DNA from: Mucilaginibacter sp. UBA4741
GTDB lineage: Bacteria; Bacteroidota; Bacteroidia; Sphingobacteriales; Sphingobacteriaceae
Assembly: GCA_002403905.1 (NCBI GenBank)
Contig: DHIR01000048.1
Location: 1-10,980 of the forward strand
DNA: 10,980 nucleotides
Reading direction: 5' to 3'
The notes under the pieces were generated by a model, which saw nothing but the letters and a program-made list of their open reading frames with translations, had not been told where the DNA came from and made no database searches. The translations under genes were made by a program, and so were the position numbers. Numbering within the stretch: position 1 is the first letter of the stretch; every line of letters starts with the position of its first letter. Shown here in pieces: positions 1 through 8,101 of this stretch.

Positions 1-93
1 ATTTTTTATCGGACACTACTGAATTCAATTAAAGAAATTCGCGATTTGCGAATTGAAAATTATTTTGGTAAATTTGATTATGAAAGCACATAA
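1..93 (+). CDS. Possible 3' end of an upstream gene (partial, uncertain)
   Basis: The first frame is open from base 1 through 30 codons to a TAA at 91-93. It gives a charged, protein-like tail ending in GKFDYEST. It overlaps the ATG of the next (broken) gene at position 80 by 14 bases, which would fit tightly packed genes. A 30-codon open stretch can arise by chance in AT-rich DNA and I recognise no family, so this is only a candidate C-terminus. If it is coding, the inverted repeat at 36-54 lies inside it. Confidence 0.25.
   Translation: MFYRTLLNSIKEIRDLRIENYFGKFDYEST
36..54. promoter_or_regulatory. Perfect 7-bp inverted repeat upstream of the broken regulator
   Basis: AATTCGC (36-42) and GCGAATT (48-54) are exact reverse complements around a 5-base centre, 25 bases before the ATG at 80. 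A symmetric site this close to a winged-helix regulator gene would suit an autoregulatory operator, but that is inference. It could equally be a chance palindrome inside the end of an upstream gene. Confidence 0.3.
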
Positions 94-605
94 CGGGATG
101 AGGCCGCATGATCTGGTCGTGCTCCTGAAAATAATTTCTTCAGATAAAAACTGGTTGAATAAAGACCTTGCGGGTAGTTTATTATCAGTAATTCAGAGAT
201 CAGCGAATCGTTGAACCGTTCGATGATCGCTAAATTGATTAGTGCTGATAAGCGGGTCGTTTTTAAAACTGCCTTATATAACTTTATTGAGCATGGGCTT
301 AAGTTTGTTTTCCCTGCTGAACCGGGGTCTGTTGTACGAGGACTGCCAACCGCTCATAGCGCACCCGTTTTAAAGGATCTTTTTGTGGCGGACGATCAGT
401 ACGTATGGCCAAGCGCTGATGGAAAAGTAAAAGGCCAGGCGATAAACCCGCTTTATCCTAACCAGGTAAAAGCAGTACTGGCGGATGAAAATCTTTATGA
501 TATGCTGGCGTTAGTAGACGCGATCCGTGTCGGAAAAGTCAGGGAGCAAAAAAAGCACTGGAGTTATTAAAGCAATCTTTCGAATCGGGGGAGAGTTACA
601 TTTAA
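80..605 (+). pseudogene. Frameshifted MarR-like winged-helix regulator
   Basis: The pieces join into one protein of about 175 residues across two frame changes. The first part starts at ATG 80 (MKAHNGMRPHDLVVLLKI, then NWLNKDLAGSL) and stops at TGA 212-214. The second part, in the frame of position 211, reads from about 181 (ISNSEISESLNRSMIAKLIS, then a middle with PTAHSAP and YVWPSADGKVKGQAINPL) and meets a TAA at 568-570. In the third frame the tail continues from 555 as ALELLKQSFESGESYI to TAA 603-605. Each break is repaired by adding one base: near 178-184, and in the A-run at 548-554. The N-terminal half resembles the helix-turn-helix of a small Bacteroidota family usually annotated MarR-like; the rest is conserved but of unknown role. 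From memory, intact copies often precede an AbiEii-type nucleotidyltransferase gene; none follows here. Real decay is more likely than two sequencing errors, since the genes at 679-9359 are intact, but this is unproven. Confidence 0.7.
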
Positions 606-678
606 TGGGGCGATCGATAAAATGGGGGGTTGGTCGCGGGTTTTAGTGTCTGTTTGATCAGAAGTGTTTCGCTAAATA

Positions 679-1269
679 TCATTTAAAAAAACTGGTAAGG
701 CAGTATATAATTATAGTTAATCTGCTCAAATTTAGTTTAAAATGCTTTAGCGCTCTGGCTAGCTGATTTTCAACGGTATGCTTAGTAATGCCTAATTGCT
801 CCGCTATCTCGGTATTGGTTAATTGGTTAACTTTGCTCATATAAAAAATTTCTCTGCTTCGTTTGGGCAAATCTTTCAAGCATTGATCGATTATATTCGA
901 ATTGTCGGTTTCGTTTAGTTTTTGATACCCCTCATTGTAGACTACACTTGATTTAGTGATAACTTCCTCGTGGAATTCTAAAATTGATTGCTTTGCGACC
1001 TTTAGTCTGCGGTAAACCTCATAACGCGTGGCCGAATTTAAATAAGCTGCGAAATTCTTTATCTCAAGCGTTTGGCGTTTGCTCCATATAGTAATAAAAA
1101 TTTCCTGCACTACGTCCTCGCCGGCAGCCGCATCTTTTAAATAATGCAACGCAGCTTTGTACATCTGTAGCCAATAACGGTCGTAAAATGCTGTAAAAGC
1201 CTTGCTGTCACCAGCTAGAATATTGCGCCACAACTCTTCGTCGTTTTGTGGTACCTTCGTCATAGTCAA
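679..1269 (-). CDS. ECF RNA polymerase sigma factor
   Basis: This 196-aa protein belongs to the sigma-70 ECF group of the type expanded in Bacteroidota. It would direct RNA polymerase to a small set of promoters, probably those of the adjacent SusC/SusD locus. Region 2 spans about residues 22-90, with the core-binding and -10-recognition helices visible as AFYDRYWLQMYKAALHYL and GEDVVQEIFITIWSKR. Region 4 spans about 126-178, with LKDLPKRSREIFYMSKVNQL followed by the helix-turn-helix EIAEQLGITKHTVENQLARA. A hydrophobic tail (LTIIIYCLTSFF) closes the protein, as is frequent in this group. Length is normal. The start is the first ATG; a second ATG lies two codons in. The gene is transcribed away from fecR across a 269-bp gap, whereas most such sigma/anti-sigma pairs are co-directional. 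Activity is expected to be held by the FecR protein encoded at 1539. The family call is firm; its regulon is inferred from position. Confidence 0.93.
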   Translation of the reverse strand: MTMTKVPQNDEELWRNILAGDSKAFTAFYDRYWLQMYKAALHYLKDAAAGEDVVQEIFITIWSKRQTLEIKNFAAYLNSATRYEVYRRLKVAKQSILEFHEEVITKSSVVYNEGYQKLNETDNSNIIDQCLKDLPKRSREIFYMSKVNQLTNTEIAEQLGITKHTVENQLARALKHFKLNLSRLTIIIYCLTSFFK

Positions 1270-1350
1270 CTAATAATTAGGTAGTAATGCTCAAATCTTG
1301 GGTAAAAGACGCCACGTTTTTAACAGCCATGCTAGTAGCTATTTACTTTA

Positions 1351-1366
1351 TAACGCAATTGCATTA
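1351..1366. promoter_or_regulatory. 16-bp imperfect palindrome, candidate operator
   Basis: TAACGCAATTGCATTA is symmetric except for one mismatched pair, with a perfect GCAATTGC core (1355-1362). It sits 82 bases before the sigma factor start and 173 bases before the fecR start. Position and symmetry suit a dimeric regulator binding site; nothing in the sequence says which regulator. Confidence 0.3.
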
Positions 1367-1523
1367 AAGCAACTTTATTATATATAAAAGTTTGTTAATT
1401 GGTTTATCAGGCCAATATATGCTTCTTTTCAGTTTTTGGCATCCTGTACTGTCCTGATTGATACTTCAGGCTATTTTCTTTCCGCGAGGTATGCTGCATC
1501 CTCAATAAAATTTAAAAAAGTAT

Positions 1524-1528
1524 GGGAG
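1524..1528 (+). promoter_or_regulatory. Possible Shine-Dalgarno for fecR
   Basis: GGGAG lies 10 bases before the ATG at 1539. It is the main reason to prefer 1539 over the in-frame ATG at 1587, which has only AT-rich DNA before it. Bacteroidota often initiate without such a motif, so the choice stays open. Confidence 0.4.
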
Positions 1529-1538
1529 TTTTTTCCTT

Positions 1539-2744
1539 ATGAATACTCTTAAAGGGTATAACCGAGATTATAACAAATTATATTTTATGACCAGCGAAGA
1601 ATACATTATCCTTTACAAGAGATATTTGCAGGGCGCCGCTACCCCAAATGAAATAGCGTTATTGACACGTTATAAAGACGGGTTTGATATTTCAAAATTT
1701 GATAATGACGAGCCTGTCTCCGATCAGGAATTAATTAAGGACCGTATTTTTCAGCAGGTGGAAAGAAGACTATCGCTGGCTCGGCGCCGCGCAGCTGTTA
1801 GGCGCCTATGGTGGTCTGCAGCGGCTTCAGTATTACTTTTAAGCGGTATCGGCGGATATTATTTCAGCGGACCTAATGGTAGTAAAGTAAATGTTCCCCC
1901 TGGTCAATTAGCGAAAACACATCACCCAATAGTTCCGGGAACAAATAAGGCAATACTTATTCTTGGTAATGGAGACAAAATTGATCTTGAGCAGGTTGCC
2001 AATGGGCGCATCATTCAGGATGGTAAAGTTTCCATCAACAAATTAAAGAATGGACAATTACAGTATAAATTAACAAGCACTACGGGAAATAACGTTAATC
2101 AAATTGTTTATAACACCATTATTACGCCAAGGGGCGGGCAATACCACATAATGCTCCCTGATGGTACTTCTGTTTGGTTAAACTCGGCATCGTCTTTACG
2201 GTATCCAATTTCATTTACCGGAGCCGAGCGGCATGTAGAACTTAATGGCGAGGGCTATTTTGAAGTGGCTAAGAGTAAACACTTGCCATTTACCGTTGCT
2301 GCCGGAAAGATGAACGTTAGGGTGTTGGGCACCCATTTCAATATCGCGGCCTACGACGATGATCAATCGGCCAAAACAACACTGCTGGAAGGCTCTGTAA
2401 GCTTAACTAAAAACAAGCAACAAGTAACACTCGTACCCGGGCAGCAGGCCATTGCGGAGAATAACGGCAGCTCCATCGTAACTAAAACGGTGAATGCTAA
2501 CGACGCTATTGCCTGGAAAAATGGTTTTTTCTCATTCAGAAAAGAAACCCTTGAAAACGCTATGCGCAAAATTGCCAGATGGTATGATGTAGAAGTTGTA
2601 TATCAGGGCAAAAAAACTGATAAACTTTTAGGTGGCTCGGTATTGCGTACGCAAAGTATCACCGAAATGCTGAGCTACCTGGAAACCATCGGCATAGCAA
2701 AATTTAAAATTGAAGGAAGGAGGATCATGGTAAAAGCTAACTAA
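1539..2744 (+). CDS. FecR-family anti-sigma factor
   Basis: This 401-aa inner-membrane protein receives a signal from an outer-membrane transporter on its periplasmic side and controls an ECF sigma factor on its cytoplasmic side. Residues 17-88 form the cytoplasmic sigma-binding part (EEYIILYKRYLQG; arginine-rich stretch RRLSLARRRAAVRR). One transmembrane helix follows at about 90-108. The FecR domain covers about 190-290, with LPDGTSVWLNSASSLRYP, ELNGEGYFEV and VLGTHFNIAAY. The C-terminal DUF4974-type domain covers about 331-399 (LENAMRKIARWYDVEVVY). Start 1539 has a GGGAG motif, but family members usually begin close to the M17 equivalent (ATG 1587), so the first 16 residues may not be real. 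The downstream SusC has an STN domain, the expected signalling partner. The likely target is the divergent ECF factor at 679-1269. Length and motifs are complete. Confidence 0.94.
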   Translation: MNTLKGYNRDYNKLYFMTSEEYIILYKRYLQGAATPNEIALLTRYKDGFDISKFDNDEPVSDQELIKDRIFQQVERRLSLARRRAAVRRLWWSAAASVLLLSGIGGYYFSGPNGSKVNVPPGQLAKTHHPIVPGTNKAILILGNGDKIDLEQVANGRIIQDGKVSINKLKNGQLQYKLTSTTGNNVNQIVYNTIITPRGGQYHIMLPDGTSVWLNSASSLRYPISFTGAERHVELNGEGYFEVAKSKHLPFTVAAGKMNVRVLGTHFNIAAYDDDQSAKTTLLEGSVSLTKNKQQVTLVPGQQAIAENNGSSIVTKTVNANDAIAWKNGFFSFRKETLENAMRKIARWYDVEVVYQGKKTDKLLGGSVLRTQSITEMLSYLETIGIAKFKIEGRRIMVKAN

Positions 2745-2772
2745 TGCACTTTACAATGCGCCTAATAAATCA

Positions 2773-2803
2773 AATCAGGGAACGTCGTTACCGCCCCCTG
2801 ATT
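2773..2803 (+). terminator. Hairpin between fecR and susC (terminator or attenuator)
   Basis: AATCAGGG (2773-2780) pairs perfectly with CCCTGATT (2796-2803) around a 15-base loop, starting 29 bases after the fecR stop. No T-run follows, so it is not a classical intrinsic terminator. It could limit read-through from fecR into the transporter genes or mark the 3' end of the fecR message; a separate susC promoter in the remaining 73 bases is plausible but not identifiable by eye. Confidence 0.4.
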
Positions 2804-2876
2804 GATCAGCCCGAAGAACTGAATTAGGCCAAAAACCAGTTTCCGAAAACCGATTATTTATAAACCTAAAATTCAA

Positions 2877-5800
2877 ATGTATAAAGAATTTACTAAAGTT
2901 CTTTGCCGGCGCATGCCCGGCAGAGGCAATAATTTATTATTGAAGATGAAATTGACATTTATTATTTGTCTGCTCACCTTTATGCAGGTTTCAGCAACAA
3001 GCCTTGCGCAAAAAATAACCCTCAATGTCAAGAATCAATCGTTTGACAAGTTGCTGGATGAGCTGACAGCACAAAGCGGCTATCATTTTCTGTATGAAGA
3101 TCAGCTGCTCAGCCAGGCTACTCCGGTGACTTTAAATACTAAAGAACAATCATTTAACAAAGTTCTAGCCCAATCTTTTAAAAACCAGCCGTTTACTTAC
3201 GTTGTGAATGGCAAAAACATATTGATCGTTGCGAAGAAAAAGCAGGCGGTACTTACCCCCGTTAATCAAGCTATAGATATAAGTGGTGTAGTGACTGATG
3301 AAAAGGGCCAGCCCCTGCCCGGTGTTACTGTTACCGTTAAAGGAACAACCTCAGGGACAGTCACCAACAAGGATGGTGCTTACTCACTGTTGGGTGTTAA
3401 TGACGATGCCATTTTGGTTTTCAGTTTCGTGGGCTACAGCAGTAATGAAGTAGCCGTAAACGGAAAAAGCCAGATCAATACCAGCTTATCACCCGCAGAT
3501 ACTAAATTAAGTGAAGTGGTTGTGGTAGGTTACGGGACGCAAAGCAAAGCCACAGTTACGGGCTCGGTATCGTCTGTTAAATCTGCCGAATTAACCACGG
3601 CTCCGGTTGCCAGTACCATTAACTCATTAGCGGGCCGGTTACCCGGTTTAATAGCACAACAGTCCAGCGGGCAACCCGGAGCCGACCAGGCCTCCATCAA
3701 TATTCGCGGATTTGGCCAGGCGCTTTGGATAGTTGACGGTGTCGAGTCTGACTTTAATAATATTGATCCTAACCAAATAGAAACCATAAGTATTCTTAAA
3801 GACGGCGCAGCTTCTATCTACGGCGCCCGTGCAGGAAACGGTGTTATATTAGTTACAACAAAACGCGGAAAGGAAGGCAAGCCCGAAATCACATTTAATT
3901 CGTCATATACCTTACAAGGTAATACGAAAATGAGCGACCCGGTTAGTTCCGGTCAGTATGCCGAGATCACTAATTTGTTTTACACCAATCAAGGCAAACC
4001 GGCACCTTATACGGCGGATCAGATTCAAAAATTTTATGCCGGCAACGACCCCGCCTACCCTAATACCAACTGGAAAGATGTTGCTACCCGCAAATGGGCG
4101 CCTCAAAACCAGCAAAATTTATCAGTACGCGGCGGCAGTGAGCAGCTTAAATATTTTGGATTTTTTGGTTACCTGAATCAAACTCCAATGTGGAAAACCA
4201 ATGGCGGCGGTTATAAAAGATACAACCTTCAGTCGAATCTTGATGCTAAGGTGAATAAAGACCTTTCTATACAGCTTTTACTTTCGGCGGTTAATGATTC
4301 AAGGTCACAGCCCGCTCGTGGCCAGGCAGCCGGTATAAACACCTTATGGCAGGATCTGTGGAACTCCTTACCTATCTATCCGGCCACTTTACCAGACGCA
4401 AGTAAAAACTCGTACGCCAATGCACAGGGTGTGGGTAGTATAGCGCTTATCTCAAATGAAGAGATCGCGGGCTATGCCAGAAATAACGCGCAGAATATAA
4501 AAGGAACATTTATAGCTGATTATAGAATAAGGGCTATAGAGGGCCTGAGCGCCAAAGCCTTTGTAAACTACGACAAAACTTTTACTACCGATAAGAATTT
4601 TTCGAAGCCTTTTTCATTCTATACCTATGACTATTCGACCAAGAATTACGCGCTTGCAGGCTCTTTGGGCACACAGGCGAGATTAATATATCAAGATTTA
4701 CAAAGCCGCAACATTACTGGGCAACTTTCTTTAAATTATGATCATACTTTTAATACGGACCACCACTTTACCGCCCTGGCACTCTATGAGGTTATTGATT
4801 ATAATACCAGCTTTATATTAGCTGGAAGAGACAACTTTTTAACGCCAGCAATTGAGGAATTATACGCAGGTTCCATCCAGGCAAGCCAGGCAAATAGTTC
4901 GGCGACAGAGATGGGCCGGGCAAGTTATGTAGGTCGTTTAAACTATTCTTATAAAGCAAAATATTTGATAGAATCCACCTTGCGGGCAGATGCATCGGCC
5001 AAGTTTGCACCAAGTGACCGTTGGGGTTACTTTCCAAGTATTTCAGTAGGCTGGCGCCTGGATCAGGAAAACTTCCTGAAAAAGTTGGAGTTTATTGACG
5101 GATTAAAGCTTAGAGCAAGTTATGGTAGCTCGGGTGTTGATAACGTGGGTAATTTCCAATACCTTACAGGCTATCAATTTGCCAATCAATCGCTTATTGG
5201 CTCCGGTACCCAGTTGGGTATCTCGTCTACCGGCCTGGCTAACCAAGATCTTACCTGGGAAAAAATTAAGATCTACAACGTAGGGACTGACTTCTCCTTC
5301 TTTAACAGAAAACTGTATGGTACGATTGAGGCATTTTACCGTACCCTTTCAGGTATTCCCGCGACCCGGCAGTTATCGCTTCCAAGTACTTTTGGCTCGG
5401 CGCTTCCTCAGGAAAATCTGAACAGCCAAAACAACCGCGGCTTTGAATTGAGCCTGGGTACCAGCGGCAATATTGGCGACTTTAGTTATGACATTAGCGG
5501 TAACTTATCATGGTCTCGTGCCAAATGGAATCATTATGAAGAGCCTGTTTATACAGACCCGGACCAGATCAGGTTAAATCAGGTATCTGGCAGATGGACA
5601 AACGTAACCAATGGGTATGTGTCTGACGGATTGTTCACCAATCAGCAGCAAATTACCGACCTTAAATTCACCTATCCGGGTGGCAACGCTGGCTTAAGGC
5701 CCGGCGATGTCAAATACGCGGATCTTAACGGCGACGGGAAATTAGACTTCCGTGATCAGCAGCAAATTGGTACCGGCACCACGCCAAACTGGATGGCAGG

Positions 5801-6248
5801 AGCGACCATCAATTTAAAGTATAAAAACTTTGATCTGCAATCGCTGATCCAGGGAGCATTTAACTATTATAGCACCACTTATTTGTATAACGGTGGACTC
5901 AACTATTCGCAGGCGTTTTATGACAACATGTGGACCCAACAGAATAACGTTGCTGACGCGTCGCCCCGAATTTCAGGCGCTTCATCAAACGGGTTATTCT
6001 CTGATTTGTACTTCAAAAAAGCAAGTTATGTAAGGTTGAAAGCTTTAGCTATGGGTTATAACCTACCCAAAGGTCTGATCAGCAAGGCCGGTATCCGCAA
6101 CCTGAGGGTTTATGTTGCCGGCACCAATTTATTAACTGTCAATCCGCTCAGTAAATATGGAGTAGATCCTGAGGCTCCATCGGGCCAGGCCGGATATTAC
6201 TATCCGCAGCAGAGAACTATTTCATTGGGATTGAATGTCACCTTATAA
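2877..6248 (+). CDS. SusC-like TonB-dependent outer-membrane transporter with STN domain
   Basis: This 1,123-aa outer-membrane beta-barrel protein imports oligosaccharides using TonB energy and forms a complex with the SusD protein encoded next. Order of parts: a long N-terminus with a signal peptide core at about residues 24-44 (MKLTFIICLLTFMQVSATSL); an STN domain at about 46-118 (SFDKLLDELTAQSGYHFLYE); a carboxypeptidase-like regulatory domain at about 135-205 (ISGVVTDEKGQPLPGVTVTV); a TonB-box-like SEVVVVGYGTQ at 212-222; a plug at about 222-335 (INIRGFGQALWIVDGVESDF, ILKDGAASIYGARAGNGVIL); then the barrel, ending in the aromatic/hydrophobic pattern TISLGLNVTL. The STN domain is what distinguishes signalling transporters that talk to FecR, and a fecR gene lies directly upstream. 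Start at 2877 gives a MYKEFTKV leader often seen in Sphingobacteriaceae SusC proteins; ATG 2946 (M24) is the alternative. It is intact; the substrate is unknown. Confidence 0.96.
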   Translation: MYKEFTKVLCRRMPGRGNNLLLKMKLTFIICLLTFMQVSATSLAQKITLNVKNQSFDKLLDELTAQSGYHFLYEDQLLSQATPVTLNTKEQSFNKVLAQSFKNQPFTYVVNGKNILIVAKKKQAVLTPVNQAIDISGVVTDEKGQPLPGVTVTVKGTTSGTVTNKDGAYSLLGVNDDAILVFSFVGYSSNEVAVNGKSQINTSLSPADTKLSEVVVVGYGTQSKATVTGSVSSVKSAELTTAPVASTINSLAGRLPGLIAQQSSGQPGADQASINIRGFGQALWIVDGVESDFNNIDPNQIETISILKDGAASIYGARAGNGVILVTTKRGKEGKPEITFNSSYTLQGNTKMSDPVSSGQYAEITNLFYTNQGKPAPYTADQIQKFYAGNDPAYPNTNWKDVATRKWAPQNQQNLSVRGGSEQLKYFGFFGYLNQTPMWKTNGGGYKRYNLQSNLDAKVNKDLSIQLLLSAVNDSRSQPARGQAAGINTLWQDLWNSLPIYPATLPDASKNSYANAQGVGSIALISNEEIAGYARNNAQNIKGTFIADYRIRAIEGLSAKAFVNYDKTFTTDKNFSKPFSFYTYDYSTKNYALAGSLGTQARLIYQDLQSRNITGQLSLNYDHTFNTDHHFTALALYEVIDYNTSFILAGRDNFLTPAIEELYAGSIQASQANSSATEMGRASYVGRLNYSYKAKYLIESTLRADASAKFAPSDRWGYFPSISVGWRLDQENFLKKLEFIDGLKLRASYGSSGVDNVGNFQYLTGYQFANQSLIGSGTQLGISSTGLANQDLTWEKIKIYNVGTDFSFFNRKLYGTIEAFYRTLSGIPATRQLSLPSTFGSALPQENLNSQNNRGFELSLGTSGNIGDFSYDISGNLSWSRAKWNHYEEPVYTDPDQIRLNQVSGRWTNVTNGYVSDGLFTNQQQITDLKFTYPGGNAGLRPGDVKYADLNGDGKLDFRDQQQIGTGTTPNWMAGATINLKYKNFDLQSLIQGAFNYYSTTYLYNGGLNYSQAFYDNMWTQQNNVADASPRISGASSNGLFSDLYFKKASYVRLKALAMGYNLPKGLISKAGIRNLRVYVAGTNLLTVNPLSKYGVDPEAPSGQAGYYYPQQRTISLGLNVTL
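2904..2922 (+). other. GC-rich hairpin in the first codons of susC
   Basis: TGCCGG (2904-2909) and CCGGCA (2917-2922) pair perfectly around a 7-base loop that contains the in-frame ATG of codon 13. The stem starts about nine codons after the chosen start in an otherwise AT-rich leader. It might affect translation initiation or choice between the starts at 2877, 2913 and 2946; this is inference from structure only. Confidence 0.3.
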
Positions 6249-6261
6249 TTTTTAATAGATC

Positions 6262-8052
6262 ATGAAAAAAATCATATCATTAATAGCTTTAATCTGCATC
6301 AGCGCAAGTTTTTCCTGCAACAAAGATGTACTTAACAAACGCCCCTTAAGTATTATATCAGATGCTGATGTTTTTAAGGACCCGGCGCTTATCAACTCTT
6401 ATCTTAGCCAGGTCTATGCCGAAATGTCTTTCATGGGCAATGAAACCGGTTATGTTGGCGGAGATGCCTACTGGAACGCCTTTGACATCAATGACGTGTC
6501 TGACGAAAGTTTCCCGCAATTCAGGGACTGGAATCCAAGTAATGCTTTTACCTTTAAATACGGCAACCTCAATATAAACGGCGGTTTGCTTGACTGGTGG
6601 GGCTATGGCGTTGTGCGAAAAATCAACGAGTTTCTTGAAAAAATACCAGCGTCACCTCTTTCGGCAGGCGAAGTAAAGGCCAAGGTGGCCGAAGCGCGTT
6701 TCCTCAGAGCGTTTTGTTATTTCGCCATGGTTAAACGTTACGGCGGTGTGCCGTTGATCACCGCTGTTCAAAACATTTCAGATCCACAAAGCTCGCTTTA
6801 CCCTGCCCGGGCAACAGAACAACAGGTCTATGATTTTATAATTGCTGAAATAGATGCATCCGCGAATGACCTTCCAGAGGTAGTCACTGCCGAGAATTTG
6901 GGCCGCCCCAGTAAATATGCTGCGCTTGCCTTAAAAAGCCGTGCCGCATTGTACGCAGGCAGCATTGCTCAATTTGGCACAGTAGAATTAGGCGGCGTTG
7001 TGGGTATTCCAACTGCAATGGCTCAAAAGTATTATCAGGAATCCTATGATGCATCGCAGGCGATTATTAGCAGCGGAAAATTCGCTCTTTACAATGGCGA
7101 TGCTAATAAGGTAACAAATTTTAGAAACATTTTTCTGGTTAAAAATAACAGCGAGGTAATCTTCGCGAAACGACATGATGCCGTCAACGCGCTTAGCGGC
7201 GGTAACGGATGGTGTGTCGACTTTTTTAACTGCCCACGGCCCCAGGCCTGGAGTCGTGGTTTGTATGAGCAAACCTATCTTGAGTTTGCCGAATCCTTTG
7301 AGCATATCGACGGCACTTCGGGAAAACTGGACCGTGCCGCCTTACAAAATAAGTTAGTAACTACTGATGAGCTTTGGGCCAATAAGGACCCGCGCTTTTT
7401 TGCTACTTTTTACACGCAAAACACCTCGTGGAAGGGAACCAAGCTTGATTTCCACGCAGGCCTACGTTTGCCCGATGGCACCATTAAGACCGATGGGGCA
7501 TACAATGCCATTCAGGCAACCGGCGATCAGGATTACCAGGGAACAGGGATAGCTATTTTAAAATTCCTGGATGAAAGTCACGATAACATGGCGGGTTCCA
7601 ACAGCGGCTGGGCTACATCTGCACAAGACTGGATACTTTTCAGGTATGCCGAAATTTTGCTGAACCAGGCTGAAGCCGCTTTTGAGTTGGGCAAAACAGG
7701 AGATGCTTTAACTTCAATTAACCTGGTACGTGCCCGGGCCGGAATAGCGGCTTTAGGCAGCGTAACCCGCGATCAGATTCATAACGAGCGCAAGGTTGAA
7801 CTTGCTTTTGAGGGGCATCGTTACTGGGATGTCAGGAGATGGCGCACTGCGGTGAACGACCTGTCTATAAGGTGGTCCGGTATACGCTATATTCTTGACG
7901 TAACCTCCGGAAAGTATTTGATACAGTTTATTGATAATGTGGACGGCACCTCAAGAATACCGCAGTTTAGGCAAGAAAATTATTATTTACCCATAACCAA
8001 TGGCCGGACAGCTAATAACCCCAAGTTGGTTGAAAATCCCGGTTACAAGTAA
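6262..8052 (+). CDS. SusD/RagB-family glycan-binding lipoprotein
   Basis: This 596-aa surface lipoprotein binds the target glycan and closes over the SusC barrel. The lipoprotein signal is clear: MKKIISLIALICISASFSC, with the lipidated cysteine at residue 19. The helical TPR-like part appears in AEARFLRAFCYFAMVKRYGG (about 144-162), and the SusD C-terminal region in RYAEILLNQAEAAFELG and NERKVELAFEGHRYWDVRRW (about 508-527). It ends with the family-typical NPKLVENPGY. Length fits the family. The gene starts 13 bases after the susC stop, so the two are almost certainly co-transcribed. SusD sequence alone does not reveal the ligand; aromatic-rich stretches such as DWWGYG (about 111-116) could contribute to sugar stacking, but that is a guess. 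Confidence 0.96.
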   Translation: MKKIISLIALICISASFSCNKDVLNKRPLSIISDADVFKDPALINSYLSQVYAEMSFMGNETGYVGGDAYWNAFDINDVSDESFPQFRDWNPSNAFTFKYGNLNINGGLLDWWGYGVVRKINEFLEKIPASPLSAGEVKAKVAEARFLRAFCYFAMVKRYGGVPLITAVQNISDPQSSLYPARATEQQVYDFIIAEIDASANDLPEVVTAENLGRPSKYAALALKSRAALYAGSIAQFGTVELGGVVGIPTAMAQKYYQESYDASQAIISSGKFALYNGDANKVTNFRNIFLVKNNSEVIFAKRHDAVNALSGGNGWCVDFFNCPRPQAWSRGLYEQTYLEFAESFEHIDGTSGKLDRAALQNKLVTTDELWANKDPRFFATFYTQNTSWKGTKLDFHAGLRLPDGTIKTDGAYNAIQATGDQDYQGTGIAILKFLDESHDNMAGSNSGWATSAQDWILFRYAEILLNQAEAAFELGKTGDALTSINLVRARAGIAALGSVTRDQIHNERKVELAFEGHRYWDVRRWRTAVNDLSIRWSGIRYILDVTSGKYLIQFIDNVDGTSRIPQFRQENYYLPITNGRTANNPKLVENPGYK

Positions 8053-8101
8053 TTCTTGTTCTATCTAATTAAAAGACCCCGGTTTTTAAACATTTACTAT
8101 C

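Larger units (their letters stand above)
1270..1538. promoter_or_regulatory. Divergent promoter region between sigma factor and fecR
   Basis: This AT-rich 269-bp stretch carries no convincing gene and must hold the promoters of the two divergent genes. Symmetric elements include a near-perfect 16-bp palindrome (TAACGCAATTGCATTA, 1351-1366) and ATTGG/CCAAT arms at 1398-1402 and 1412-1416. I could not place a confident Bacteroidota TAnnTTTG -7 element on either strand; the closest is a TTTG at 1391-1394 without correct TA spacing. This fits transcription by an ECF factor, but does not prove it. Confidence 0.5.

Noticed and set aside
601..645. Start of a following gene at ATG 605
   Set aside because: The frame from this ATG stops after 13 codons and shows no family resemblance.
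3530..3787. Minus-strand open frame of 85 codons inside susC
   Set aside because: It lies entirely within a well-supported transporter gene and its translation shows no recognisable domain; it is a shadow of the coding strand.
6988..7305. Minus-strand open frame of 105 codons inside susD
   Set aside because: It is fully covered by the SusD gene, whose motifs are continuous across it; the opposite-strand product looks unlike a protein.
8070..8090. Intrinsic terminator at the GACCCCGGTTTTT stretch after susD
   Set aside because: The T-run is present but no stable stem can be drawn before it; the real hairpin is further on at 8102-8138.
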